A DNA stretch of 64,000 bases from CBDIHP01 sp965279195 (GCA_965279195.1 CBDIHP010000033.1:62001-126000), one strand, 5' to 3'. Positions 8,417 through 18,412 are shown, counted from the stretch's first letter. Notes: generated from the letters alone by a model not told the origin. Program-made: numbers and translations.

Positions 8417-10968
8417 ATGGCCACACACACACTCCGGAACCTGGCGACCGGCCTGGTCGCTGCCGCCGTCATCTGCGTCCCGATCTTCGCCGAGGATCCC
8501 CCGAAGCCGGCCGAGGATCCGCCCCGCTACGCGGGCGCGATGAAGGACGGTGGGACACTCCTGGCCAACGGCTGGACCATCACCCCGGCCGGGCTTCAGG
8601 TCGAGCTCAAGGACTTGCCGCTCAACATCCTGACGACCCCCGACAACCGCTTCGCCCTGGTGGCGACCAGCGGGTTCAATGCGCATGAACTTTCCGTCGT
8701 GGACCTGGCCGCGAAGACGGTCGGATCCCGCGAGACCGTCCGGCAGAGCTGGTTCGGCCTGGCCCACGACGCCGCCTCCGGCCGGATCTGGTGGTCGGGC
8801 GGCGGGGCGAAGGCCCTGCACACGTTCGACCTCAAGGACGGCAAGCTGACCCGGACCGGTGCGCCGGAGGCCGTGGCGAAGAAGGGGGCCGCCAAGGCCA
8901 GGAATGCCCCGAAGGGCTTCCGGACCGGCCTGACCTACGACGCGAAGGCCAACCTCCTCTATACCCTCGACACCGAGACGGCCACCCTCGCGGCCACCGA
9001 CCCGGCGACCGGCAAGGTCAGCAAGTCGGGCACCGTCGGCGTCCGGCCATATGACGTCGCGGTCGCCCGGAACGGCTCGCGGCTGTATGTCTCCGACTGG
9101 GCGGGGCGTTCGGTCCTGGCCGTGTCGCCTGACGACCTGCGGGTCGTGGCGAAGATCTCGGTCGGCGACCATCCGTCACAGCTCGCCCTCCACCCGAAGG
9201 ACGACCGGCTGTTCGTGGCCAACGCCTCCAGCAACAGTGTGTCGGTCATTGATACGAAGCGCGGGGTCGTGACCGAGACGATCATGACCGGCCTCTTCCC
9301 GCTCGCCCCCGAGGGCAGCACGCCGACCGCCCTGGCGGTCAGCCCGGACGGCGAGACGCTGTACGTGGCCAACTCGGACAACAACTGCGTGGCGGTCGTC
9401 GATGTCGAGGCCCCCAGCCGGAGCCAGGTGAAGGGATTCATCCCGACCGGCTGGTATCCGACCTCGGTGGCGATGACGCCCGACGGAAAGAACCTGCTGG
9501 TGGGCGTCGGCTGGGGCAATCAGCCGAGGGCCAACCCCCCGAGCGAGGACCACAGGAAGAAGGTCGAGGAGCTGATCAAGGGCACCAAGGGAGAGCTGTC
9601 GAAGGAGGTCCAGGCCAAGCTGAGGAAGTTCCCGTACATCGGTACGACCCTCTCGGGGGCCCTGTCGATCGTGCCGGTGCCCGACGACAAGGCCCTCGCG
9701 GCCTACACGGCGACGGTCTACAAGAACTGCCCCTACTCCGACAAGCTCCTCACCGATGCCCCCTCCACCCGCAAGACGGCGATCCCGACGAAGGTCGGGG
9801 ACAAATCGCCGATCAAGCATGTGATCTACATCATCAAGGAGAACCGGACCTACGACCAGGTCTTCAGCGACATCCCCGTGGCAATCGGGACGAGTCGCTC
9901 TTGCTCTTCGGCCGGCCGATCTCGCCGAACCATCACAAGCTGGCGGAGGACTTCGTCCTGCTGGACAACCTCTACTGCAACGGCCACGTCTCGGCCGACG
10001 GCCACCCCTGGTCGACCATGGCCTACAACACCGACTACATCGCCAAGAACTGGGCACTGACCTACTCGGGCCGCGAGGGGGTGGACCTCGACGACGACGC
10101 CGAGCTGGAGAAGGCCCCGTCGGGCTACATCTGGGACCTCTGCGCCCGGCACAACCTGACCTACCGCAGCTACGGCGAGTACGGCCGGCGGGTCAGCCAG
10201 CCCGACGGCTCGGTGCGGATGGAGGCGCGGGCCCCCGGCCTGGTCGGGCACATCTGCCCCGACTTCGGCGTGCCGAAGGTGCCCGGGCAGAGGGTCCGGG
10301 ACACCGAGAACGTCGAGACCTTCCTCGAGGAGTTCCGGGAGTTCGAGAAGGCCGGGAACCTGCCGAACTTCATCGTCATGAGCCTGGGCGAGGACCACAC
10401 CACGGGGACCGCCCTCGGCACCTTCACCCCCCAGGCGTGCGTCGCCAGCAACGACCTCGCCCTCGGCCGCCTGGTCGAGGCGGTCACGAAGAGCAAGTAC
10501 TGGCCCGAGACCGCCATCTTCGTCATCGAGGACGACGCCCAGAACGGCCCCGACCACGTCGACGCCCACCGGACCATCGGCCTGGTCATCAGCCCCTACA
10601 CCCGTCGCAAGCACCTGGACAGCACCCAGTACTCGACCGTCAGCATGATGCGGACGATGGAGCTGATCCTCGGCCTGCCCCCGTTGAGCCAGTTCGACGC
10701 GGGCGCGACGCCGATGTTCGGCTCGTTCACCGACACGCCCGATCTCGCGCCCTACACGCACCTCCCGGCGCAGATCGACGTGAACGCGAAGAACACGGCC
10801 CTGGCCTACGGCGCCGAGCGTTCCAGTAAGATGGACTTCAGCGAATATGATAAGATTAACGATTTCGAGCTGAACGAGATCCTCTGGCGGGCGATCAAGG
10901 GGCCGGATGCCCCGCTGCCCCCGGCCGTGCGCCGGGCGATCGCCTACCGGACGGCGATCCGGCCCTGA
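8417..10968 (+). pseudogene. YncE-like beta-propeller / alkaline-phosphatase-like phosphoesterase, broken by one frameshift
   Basis: Two overlapping frames together encode one protein of about 850 aa. The first (from 8417) begins with a signal peptide (LATGLVAAAVICVPIFA) and continues with a beta-propeller showing repeats such as LYVSDWAG, LFVANASSNSVSVID and LYVANSDNNCVAVVD. It reaches YIIKENRTYDQVF, the start of a phosphoesterase domain. At about 9880 the frame shifts by -1; the next frame resumes with LLLFGRPISPNHHKLAEDF and runs to 10968 through LPNFIVMSLGEDHT and TAIFVIEDDAQNGPDHVDAH. One missing G at 9880-9882 restores the frame. It is either a recent pseudogene or a sequencing error. 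The intact product would be exported. Confidence 0.85.
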
Positions 10969-10988
10969 CCAGACCGTTCGAAAGCGAA

Positions 10989-11022
10989 CGACCCGGCCCC
11001 GAATCGATTCGGGGCCGGGTCG
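10989..11022. terminator. Perfect 34-base palindrome, bidirectional terminator
   Basis: A perfect dyad with arms CGACCCGGCCCCGAAT / ATTCGGGGCCGGGTCG lies 20 bases after the stop of the YncE-like gene. On the plus strand it is followed by ATTTGTT. It sits between convergent genes (plus 8417-10968 and minus 11054-11896), so it probably terminates both. Confidence 0.75.
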
Positions 11023-11053
11023 ATTTGTTCGGTTCGGGCGAACTTCGCGCGGC

Positions 11054-11896
11054 TCAGGAGCGTCCGGTGCACTGGTTGATGATCCAGGTGTCGACATCCG
11101 ACAGCATGTGGGACGTCATCCGGTGGGCACACGGGTAGGACTGGAAGGACACCCGCATGCCGGCGTTGCGGAGCATCGTCACGCTCCGCCGGGTGTTCTC
11201 GACCGGGGCCTTGCCGTTCCACTCGCCGTGGACGGCGAGCACCTTCAGGTCGCGGGCGGCCTTGAGCCGGCCGAGCGGGCGGAAGCCGTTGGGGATCCAG
11301 CCGTTAATCGAGACGACCCCGGCGAACTTCTCGGGGTACATCAGGCCGAGCCGGAAGGCCACGGCCGCCCCTTCGCCGTTGCCGACGAGGAAGATCCGCT
11401 CGGAGTGGATGTGCAAGGAGCGCCGGATCTGTCGGATCGAGTGGAACACGGCATCTTCGAGGTGATCGACCGGGTCGGCGGGGGCGTCGAAGAGGGAGGT
11501 CCGGGCGGCGTCATGCCGGGCGCCGGCGTGGGCGTGCTGGCGGACGATGCGGTCGGGCCGGCCGAACGGGTGGCCCCAGCTGTAGCAGTCGGGCCGGCCG
11601 GGCCGGACGATGGACTCGGGGCCCCGGAGGCTGACGCCGACGTAATTCCGCCAGCTCAGGGTGGGCATCGCCCGGAGCATCTGGTGCTCGTCGGCCCCCC
11701 TGGCGTGGAACATCACGAGCAGGGGATACGCATAGTTCGGCTCATAGCGCTGGGGGATGAACCGGGATTCGACGATCGCCCCGGTCGTATTCGTCGCGTC
11801 GCTGGAGGCGGACGCGTTGGTTGGCTCGCTGTACATCCCAGGCGCACTCCCGACACGTTGTGACATCGCTGGCGAGCGTCCGTGCTCGTTTCGCAT
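11054..11896 (-). CDS. Alpha/beta-hydrolase-fold (esterase/phospholipase-like) protein without the nucleophilic Ser
   Basis: A 280 aa protein with the layout of carboxylesterase/phospholipase-type alpha/beta hydrolases. It has a beta-strand plus oxyanion-type loop LLVMFHARGADEHQML, the elbow region ERIFLVGNGEGAAVAFRLG, a Gly/Asp segment VLAVHGEWNG, and a C-terminal His in YPCAHRMTSHML. The usual elbow G-x-S-x-G is here G-N-G-E-G (about residues 172-176), so the expected serine is glycine. It may be a non-catalytic binding protein or use other chemistry. No signal peptide is seen. An internal ATG at 11866 is an alternative start. Confidence 0.7.
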   Translation of the reverse strand: MRNEHGRSPAMSQRVGSAPGMYSEPTNASASSDATNTTGAIVESRFIPQRYEPNYAYPLLVMFHARGADEHQMLRAMPTLSWRNYVGVSLRGPESIVRPGRPDCYSWGHPFGRPDRIVRQHAHAGARHDAARTSLFDAPADPVDHLEDAVFHSIRQIRRSLHIHSERIFLVGNGEGAAVAFRLGLMYPEKFAGVVSINGWIPNGFRPLGRLKAARDLKVLAVHGEWNGKAPVENTRRSVTMLRNAGMRVSFQSYPCAHRMTSHMLSDVDTWIINQCTGRS

Positions 11897-12181
11897 CGCC
11901 CGGCCACACCCGATGGGCCCCGCTCAGGATGGCCGCCGCGGTGGGTCGCCGAATGAGGGAAGCATAGCGGGGAAATTGCCAGTCTTCAATAAATCCCCCA
12001 GATAATTTGGGTTTTCTCTCAAGTTTTTTACCAGGACGGTCGAAAGCTGGGCAAATTAACGCAAACCTTGCCGATCGTTCGGTTTCCGCATGGTGGATTT
12101 CAATGCACACGCCGGACACACATCCATGCAGTTGGTGGTGCCCGGCGTGGTAAATTGCGTATTCTCGGTTGGACCGGCAGA
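11897..12181. other. Intergenic region downstream of the broken CARDB gene
   Basis: About 285 bases, AT-richer than the surroundings around 11990-12180. No protein-like frame was found. It should contain the promoter of the minus-strand esterase-like gene and the end of the CARDB transcript. No clear terminator hairpin was found. Confidence 0.35.
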
Positions 12182-13696
12182 TCACTTCGAACCGAAGATG
12201 TTGAGCTTCTTGAAGAAGTCCGTCGTGGCCTTGGGGATCTTCTTCAGGTTGCTGACGATCTTGTCCCCGGTCGATTGGGACTTGTGGGGCTTCCGGCCCT
12301 TCACGACGGTCGCCGTGCCGGTGGTGCCGGTGGTGGTCTTCACGACCTTCGTCGTCCTGGGCGTGACGGGCACGGTGGAGGGAGCCGTCGGCGCTCAGGA
12401 GCCGGAGCACGACCGGAGTGGACCCGGTGGTATTGTTGCTCTTAATATTCTCGTCGACCGTGTTTTCGGGGTCGACCACCACGACGATCCGGCCGTAAAT
12501 GACGTTCGCGATGGTCATCCCGGCGGGACTCGGCTGGGGAGCTTGAGGGTCTTGGTGACGTTCTGGGACGCACCCCCAGCGAGATTGTTGATGATGGCGT
12601 CGCCCAGGAACAGGCCACGATCGGTCGCGCCGGTGATCCCGGTGAGGAAGAAGTGCACCTTGACGTCATTGGCCTCGCCCTGGCCGATGTTCTGGACGGT
12701 GGCCGTGACGTCGAACGAGGTGCCCCAGATCAGGTCGGAGGTCGGGACCTGGACGCCGCCGGCGGCGAGGTCGGGCTTGGGGCCCGAATCGAGGCCGGCA
12801 TTCACGGCCGGGCTGATCGTGATCGGGACGGTGTCGAGTCCGTTGCCCTGGTCGGCGTGCCGGGGCCCGATCGGCTGGGTCAGATAGTCGGCGTCGGGGA
12901 TCAGGCTGACGGTGAACTGGGTCGCCTGGCCGACGTTCCCCGGCGGGCCGGCCGGCAGGGTGATCGATTGGGAGATGTTTGCCGCCTGGTACGCCGTGAT
13001 CGCCGGGACGGCGATGCTCGCGACCGTGGTGTCCGACGTGCCGCCGGGCGTGGCGCCGGCAGGGGTCAGCACGACACGGGCCCGGGTGGTGGGGGCGTCG
13101 CCCTGCGACTGGTTCTTGATCTGTGCGGTGACGTTGAGGGTGTCGCCCCAGTTGACCGCGTTGGGGGTCACGTTGAACGAGGTCGCGACCAGGTTCGCCG
13201 GGATGGCGGCGTTGATGTGGAGCTGGGCGGCCTTGCCGTTGTCGTTGTTGGCCTCGTTCGACTCGACGATCTGCTTGTCGTTGTCGACCCGCACGCCGAG
13301 GTAGACGGTCTGGGTCGAGCCGATGCCGGGGACCGGCGAGGGGCTCATGTTGAAGGTCTGGTCGAAGTGGAACGCCTGCCCCGCGCCCAGGCCGGATGGG
13401 ACGTTGATGTAGCCGAGGTAGACGGAGCCCGCCCCGATGTTCTTGCCGGCCGAGGCATAGATCCCGACCTTGAACGGGGCCGTAGCGGTCCCCGCCCCGC
13501 GGTTCAGGACGTCGCCCGAGACGTGGATCGGCTGGCCCCAGTCGCTGTTGGTCTCGGAGGAGAAGCCGGTCAGGACGATGTCCGGCTTGGCCACCGCCTG
13601 GAGGATCCGGCCTTCGAGCGACTCGAAGCGCAGGATCATAGGCCCGCGGCCCCAGGCTCGGCGGCGTGCGGCGGCTCGACGGTCTTGGCTGGACAT
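12182..13696 (-). pseudogene. CARDB-domain surface protein broken by two frameshifts
   Basis: The gene starts at 13696 with a basic N-terminus and ILRFESLEGRILQ, like the LEPR-type N-terminal export motif of planctomycete surface proteins. Three or more CARDB (Ig-like adhesion) repeats follow, for example KPDIVLTGFSSETNSDWGQP, LVATSFNVTPNAVNWGDTLN and KPDLAAGGVQVPTSDLIWGT. The first frame stops at 12515. CARDB sequence continues in a second frame from about 12518 (IVVVVDPENTVDENIKSNN). A third frame (from about 12390 to 12182) carries a Thr/Lys-rich tail ending KKLNIFGSK. Frame changes near 12525 and 12393 are therefore needed. It is either a decayed gene or an indel-prone sequence stretch. 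Confidence 0.75.
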
Positions 13697-13803
13697 CGGA
13701 CGGCTCCTCCTTGAGACCGTGACGACAGGCGGCGCCTCCCGGGACGTGTTGTCACCCCGATCGGCGGAATTTCGATTTGACCCATCCTGGGTTGTCGGCC
13801 GAT

Positions 13804-13831
13804 ATCATACCGTTGCAACCGGTACGGTCAA
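13804..13831 (-). promoter_or_regulatory. Sigma-70-type promoter with a central dyad, upstream of the CARDB gene
   Basis: On the minus strand TTGACC (13831-13826) is separated by 16 bases from TATGAT (13809-13804), close to consensus. It lies about 108 bases before the CARDB start at 13696. The spacer contains the dyad GTTGCAAC inside a longer near-palindrome, ACCGGTTGCAACGGT, which could be an operator. No regulator is identifiable. Confidence 0.55.
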
Positions 13832-14267
13832 GCGGATCCGTTCAGTCATTGCGACCCGGATGCTTCGTAAAGTCCATCAAGTTCATCGGGTTGCAACCGC
13901 CCCAAAATCCTTCAAGCTCGCCGGTCGAGTCCCGAACGTGGCCGGTTTCGAAAACGCGGGAACAAAGCCATTTCCGACCAGACGACGAGAATTGGAAACG
14001 ATCCGACGAAAACAGTTCTGTCCCAAGTGGTTTAATGTTCAGGGTTTGGGTGCGGAGATTCGCTTCCAGTAGGGGATCGCGGAGCTGGCTCCGCGCCCCC
14101 TTGAAGCGATCGTCCTAGGCTCGATTGAGGCTGCCAATCTGGCAGGTGGGTTCGTTTGGCCGATCCCGAACCGTCGAACGGCAGCAAGCGGACGCACTCC
14201 AGAAGGCGCGTCCGGGCCGGATGTCAGGCGGGGTCGGCCGAGGGCGGACCCCGGCACCCCATTAAGC
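13832..14267. other. Intergenic region with a small hairpin
   Basis: The space between the CARDB promoter and the end of mdh has no credible gene. It is lower in GC near 13850-14040. It contains a perfect small hairpin GCGGAGC-TG-GCTCCGC at 14079-14094, similar in sequence to the hairpin near 4505-4522. The last 40 bases before the mdh stop show no clear terminator. Confidence 0.4.
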
Positions 14268-15260
14268 TTACAGCGCCGGTCCGAGGAGGTCCTTGACGGC
14301 GTCGCGCTCCTCGATCAGCTCCTTGGCGGAGGCGTCGATGCGGGCGCGGTCGTCGTCGCCGAGGGAGAGGCCCTGGACGACCGACCAGGTGTTGCCGTTC
14401 GAGGTCAGGGGGAAGCTGTAGATCAGGCCGGCGGGGACGCCGTAGCTGCCGTCGGACACGACGCCGGCGCTGAACCACTCGCCGGCGGGGGTCGCGAACG
14501 AGGCCGACTTCACGCTATCGAGCGCGGCGTTGGCGGCCGAGGCGGCGGAGCTGGCGCCTCGGGCCTTGATCACCGCGCTGCCACGCTTGGCGACGGTCGG
14601 GATGAAGGTCTCCGAGAACCAGCCGGCGTCGGGGATGACCTCGGGGGCCGGCTTGCCGCCGATCAGGGCCCGCTTGTAGTCGGGGTACTGGGTGTCGGAG
14701 TGGTTGCCCCAGATGGCGACCCGGCTGACCTGGCCGACGCCCACGCCCGCCTTGATCGCGAGCTGAGCGGCGGCGCGGTTCTGGTCGAGGCGGGTCATGG
14801 CGTACCAGCGGTCGGCGGGGACCTTGGGGGCGTGCGACCGGGCGATCAGGGCGTTGGTGTTGCAGGGGTTGGCGACGGTCAGCACCCGGACATTCGGCCC
14901 GGCGGCGTCGTTGATCGCCTGCCCCTGGCCGGTGAAGATCGGGCCATTGGCGCGAATCAGGTCGGCCCGGCTCATGCCATCCTTGCGCGGCAGGCCGCCG
15001 ACGAGGATGACCCAGTCGGCCCCTTCGAACGCCTCGGTGGCCTTGTCCGACGCCTTGACCCCGGCGAGGGTCGGGAAGGCGCAGTCGTCCAGCTCCATGA
15101 TGGTGCCCTGGAGCGACGGCAAGGCGGGGGTGATTTCCAGGAGCTGGAGCTGGACCGGCTGGTCGGCTCCGAAAACCGCGCCCGAGGCGAGGCGGAAGAG
15201 CAGGGCGTAGCCGATCTGGCCGCCGGCACCGGTGATGGCAACGCGGATGGTGGGCTTCAT
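14268..15260 (-). CDS. mdh: Malate dehydrogenase
   Basis: A 330 aa NAD-dependent malate dehydrogenase of the cytosolic-type group, converting malate and oxaloacetate in the TCA cycle. The NAD-binding GAGGQIG is at residues 11-17. Substrate arginines are in GLPRKDGMSR (R92, R98) and in MTRLDQNR (R157 with the relay Asp), and the catalytic His is in WGNHSDTQYPD (H187). All key residues are present and the length is normal. I use the ATG at 15260; three further in-frame codons lie upstream. It is alone on its strand, 92 bases downstream of the MFS gene, which shares the orientation. Confidence 0.96.
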   Translation of the reverse strand: MKPTIRVAITGAGGQIGYALLFRLASGAVFGADQPVQLQLLEITPALPSLQGTIMELDDCAFPTLAGVKASDKATEAFEGADWVILVGGLPRKDGMSRADLIRANGPIFTGQGQAINDAAGPNVRVLTVANPCNTNALIARSHAPKVPADRWYAMTRLDQNRAAAQLAIKAGVGVGQVSRVAIWGNHSDTQYPDYKRALIGGKPAPEVIPDAGWFSETFIPTVAKRGSAVIKARGASSAASAANAALDSVKSASFATPAGEWFSAGVVSDGSYGVPAGLIYSFPLTSNGNTWSVVQGLSLGDDDRARIDASAKELIEERDAVKDLLGPAL

Positions 15261-15352
15261 TGCAGGCAAACCTTTCCGACCTGGAAACCGTCTTCGACGA
15301 CTCGAAAAACCGGACGACTCGACCGGCTAGGCGATCCAATATGCCGGGGCCG

Positions 15353-16828
15353 TCACGAACGCGTTGCACCCTTCCTGGATGGCAATTGATCGGGATTCGC
15401 CCGGAGCTGGGCGAGCATCAGGGCCATCTCGCGCGGCAGGTGCCTGGCCCCCGCGAGCATGACGATGCCGGACAGGACCAGGGCGGGGACGACGATGAGC
15501 AGGCCCGCGAGCAGGTTCTGCGGGGGATCCTTGGGCGACGCCCCCGGGATGGGCACGGCCCCGACCGACGTCAGGAACTGGCCGATCGAGGTCTTCATCG
15601 TGTCGGGGTCGCCGAACATCCGGGAAACATACCCGATGAGCGGCGGCGACCAGACGTCCCCCAGCACGAAATGCACCGCGAGGGCGGCGACGCCGAAGGC
15701 GGTCGTCCGCATCGCCGGGAGCGTGACGTTGGCGATGATCGCGTTGCAGGGGCCGGTGTTGATGAACATCATCATCTCGGCCAGGAAGATCCCGCCGAAG
15801 ATCATCAGGTGGTTCGTGCTGAACAGCCCGACGAACACGAACGGGACGGACAGCAGCATCGCGAACGCCGGCACGAGGAACAGCGCCCTCGGGGTCCGCT
15901 TCGCCAGCTTGTCGGCCAGCCACCCGCCGATCGTCATGCCCAGGACGGCGGCCAGGGCCGTCGTCACGCCGAGCTTGAAGTTCGCCTCGACCCGCTCGAT
16001 CCCGCGGTAGCTCGTGAGGAACTTGGGCAGGAACGCCGCCAGCCCGCCGATGGCGAACGAATACATCGCCTGGGCCAGGACGCTGTAGTTGTAGGAGGAG
16101 TTCACCAGCAGGTCGAGGTAGTCGTCCTTGGTGAGCCCCTTGGCCTCGTGCGCCTTGAGTTTGTCGACCGAGACCCCCTCGCTGAACCCCCGGATCGGCT
16201 CGGGCAGGAAGGCGGTCAGGATGGCCGCGACGAGCCCGGGGGCACCGACGATGAAGAACGACGCCGCCCAGCCGTGATGCTTGGCGATGTAGGCCCCGAG
16301 TGTCATGCCCAGGGCCCCGCCGACCGGCATCGCGATGTAGAAGAACGACATCACGCTCGACCGCGACTTCCTGGGGAACAGGTCCATCAGGAGCGCCGGC
16401 GCGAGCACGCCGTAGGTGGCCTCGCCGATGCCAAGGAGGCTCCGGGCCAGCACGATCTGGTTGTACGACTTGGCCAGGCCCGTGCCGACGGTCGCGATGC
16501 TCCAGATGCCGACGCCGAGCGCCAGCAGGTAGGTCCGCTTGGTGCGGTCGCCCAGCCAGACCATCACGGGGCTGACGAGGGAGTAGCTGACGAGGAACCA
16601 GGTGAAGAACCAGCCGGCCTGGTAGTCGTCGAGATGGAACTCCTTCTGGATGTCCTCCAGGACCGCCGAGAGCACCCATCGGTCGGTGTAGTTCAGGAGG
16701 TTCATCAGGAAAAGGACGATCAGGGTCGTCCTGGCCCAGGGGGCGAGCAGGGACTCGCTCGCGCCGGGGGGGGCCGTCGCAGCCGCCGGGGAAGGGGCCC
16801 CGAGGGGATCGTCGCTCGCGTCGGTCAC
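15353..16828 (-). CDS. MFS transporter (Spinster-like)
   Basis: A 491 aa major facilitator superfamily protein with about twelve membrane segments. It shows LNYTDRWVLSAVL in the first helix and VWLGDRTKRTY as the cytoplasmic loop-2 motif, followed by the helix-4 segment RSLLGIGEATYGVLAPALL, typical of Spinster-type sugar/organic-anion transporters. A second-half motif GGWLADKLAKRTPRA is also present. The start is decided by a GGAGG six bases before the GTG at 16828. An ATG at 16849 and a longer frame to 17071 are less likely. The substrate is unknown. It is divergent from the beta-lactamase-like gene. Confidence 0.88.
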   Translation of the reverse strand: MTDASDDPLGAPSPAAATAPPGASESLLAPWARTTLIVLFLMNLLNYTDRWVLSAVLEDIQKEFHLDDYQAGWFFTWFLVSYSLVSPVMVWLGDRTKRTYLLALGVGIWSIATVGTGLAKSYNQIVLARSLLGIGEATYGVLAPALLMDLFPRKSRSSVMSFFYIAMPVGGALGMTLGAYIAKHHGWAASFFIVGAPGLVAAILTAFLPEPIRGFSEGVSVDKLKAHEAKGLTKDDYLDLLVNSSYNYSVLAQAMYSFAIGGLAAFLPKFLTSYRGIERVEANFKLGVTTALAAVLGMTIGGWLADKLAKRTPRALFLVPAFAMLLSVPFVFVGLFSTNHLMIFGGIFLAEMMMFINTGPCNAIIANVTLPAMRTTAFGVAALAVHFVLGDVWSPPLIGYVSRMFGDPDTMKTSIGQFLTSVGAVPIPGASPKDPPQNLLAGLLIVVPALVLSGIVMLAGARHLPREMALMLAQLRANPDQLPSRKGATRS

Positions 16829-17122
16829 TCGGAACCTCCGGCCCACCATCGACAAACGGCATTCATCCGGCCACACCCGCCGCGGCCCGACCGTTGCGTG
16901 TCTGATGCTATCCAATGCCCCCGCGACCGTCCAGGGAGACCACCGACCCGGCCGGGCCCGACTCGCCCTTTCCCCGAAATCCTTCGGGGATCGCCCAGGA
17001 TTGCATGGATGCTCAAGTCTTGTGGCGGCTGCTGGAAGCGAGGGCGGGGGAGGGGTATATTCTGAGGACATCTCCGAACGACCGTGCTCCCCTGGCCCTC
17101 TCCAGCGGGTAGATCCCTCTCC

Positions 17123-18271
17123 ATGCTGCCCAGACCTCGAATCCGTTCGAAGTGGTGGACCCTCCTCTGGGGGCTATGCCTCGCCGCGCTCGTCAATTCG
17201 GCCCATCATCCGGGCGAGATCGGGTTCGAGCACGGCAATGGCCAGATCATCGAGAACCGGATCCGTCGCGAGATGGATCACCTGGGGATCCCCGGGCTGT
17301 CGGTGGCCGTGGGGTTCGAGGACCAGGTCTGGTCGGAGGGCTTCGGTCTCGCGGACCTGGAGAACCGCGTCCCGGTCACGCCGCGGACCATGTTCCGCCT
17401 CGCCTCGGTCTCCAAGCCGATCACCGCCGTCGCGGCCATGCAGCTCTACCAGGCCGGCAAGCTCGAGCTGGATGCACCCGTCCAGGCGTACGTACCCGAG
17501 TTCCCCGAGAAGAAATGGCCGGTCACCACCCGGCACCTGCTCTCCCACCTGGCGGGGATCCGGGCGTATCGGGGCGACGAGATCCGGAGCACGGTCCACT
17601 ACGACGACGTCATCGCGCCCCTGGCGATCTTCAAGGATGACCCGCTCCAGCACGAGCCGGGACTCCGCTACGTTTACTCCACCTACGGCTTCAACCTCGT
17701 CGGCGCGGTGGTGGAGCGGGCGTCGAAGGAGCCCTTCCTGGAATACCTGCGGAGCCACATCTTCCGCCCGGCGGGGATGGCGGCGATCCGCGACGACGAC
17801 GCCCGCGCGATCATCCCGAACCGGGCGAAGGGGTACCGCCGGGAGAAGTCGGGACGTCTGGTCAATTCCGACCTGGCCGACGTGAGCAACAAGGTCCCCG
17901 GCGGCGGATTGATCTCGACGGCCGAGGACCTGATTCACTTCGCCACGGCCGTGCGCGACGGCAAGCTCCTGAGCCGAGAGGTACGGACCCTCATGTGGAC
18001 CGACCAGAAGTCGCGCCGGGGGCCGACCCGCTATGGGTTCGGCTGGAAGGTCATGGCCCACAATGGCCGTCAGGAGATCTACCACACCGGCGCCCAGCCG
18101 CAGGTCAGCACGATCCTCTACTATCAGCCCGACTCGGGCGTGATCGTCGCCCTGATGGCGAACCTGGAAGGCGTCGAGCTGCTCGACCTCGCCCGCTCCA
18201 TCGCGGGCATCGTCTCGCCCGCCACGCCCCTGTCGCACATCGGCATGGCGGCAGATCGTCAGGCGCATTGA
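17123..18271 (+). CDS. Serine beta-lactamase-like hydrolase (class C / PBP4* family)
   Basis: A 382 aa secreted or membrane-anchored protein. After a basic start, a hydrophobic segment WWTLLWGLCLAALVNSA serves as signal peptide or anchor. The catalytic motifs of the family are present in order: S-x-x-K in RLASVSKP (S95, K98), Y-x-N in STYGFNLVG, and HTG in IYHTGAQP, in place of KTG. Members act as esterases, D-amino-peptidases or beta-lactamases; which one cannot be told. I chose the ATG at 17123 rather than the GTG at 17084 because it fits the signal peptide. It ends next to an inverted-repeat-rich space. Confidence 0.9.
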   Translation: MLPRPRIRSKWWTLLWGLCLAALVNSAHHPGEIGFEHGNGQIIENRIRREMDHLGIPGLSVAVGFEDQVWSEGFGLADLENRVPVTPRTMFRLASVSKPITAVAAMQLYQAGKLELDAPVQAYVPEFPEKKWPVTTRHLLSHLAGIRAYRGDEIRSTVHYDDVIAPLAIFKDDPLQHEPGLRYVYSTYGFNLVGAVVERASKEPFLEYLRSHIFRPAGMAAIRDDDARAIIPNRAKGYRREKSGRLVNSDLADVSNKVPGGGLISTAEDLIHFATAVRDGKLLSREVRTLMWTDQKSRRGPTRYGFGWKVMAHNGRQEIYHTGAQPQVSTILYYQPDSGVIVALMANLEGVELLDLARSIAGIVSPATPLSHIGMAADRQAH

Positions 18272-18303
18272 CGTCCCCTGCCTCGGAGCGATGGGAGCCA
18301 AGG

Positions 18304-18412
18304 GCGCTGGGCGCGGGTCTCCAGACCCCGCCCCGGCTGTGATCGCAGGTGGCCAGAAAAAATGGGTCTCCAGACCCGTTCCTTGATCTTACAGGAACGG
18401 GTCTGGAGACCC
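18304..18412. repeat. Intergenic inverted repeats, including a 20-bp perfect hairpin
   Basis: At 18304-18321 lies GCGCTGGGCGCGGGTCTC, an 18-base element found in inverse orientation at 22309-22326. At 18364-18383 and 18393-18412 a 20-base arm is perfectly repeated in reverse complement around a nine-base loop. The arm begins GGGTCTCCAGACCC. Position between convergent genes would allow termination, but no T-run follows. The next 70 bases contain a GGTGCGGAGCC and a CACCACACCCTAC motif shared with 36685-36793. Confidence 0.75.

Noticed and set aside
9878..9905. Programmed -1 frameshift in the YncE-like gene
   Set aside because: No X-XXY-YYZ slippery site and no clear downstream pseudoknot; a missing base explains the data better.
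12182..12518. Separate small genes encoded by the two downstream CARDB frames
   Set aside because: Their sequences continue the CARDB repeat and its tail without own ribosome sites, so they are parts of one broken gene.
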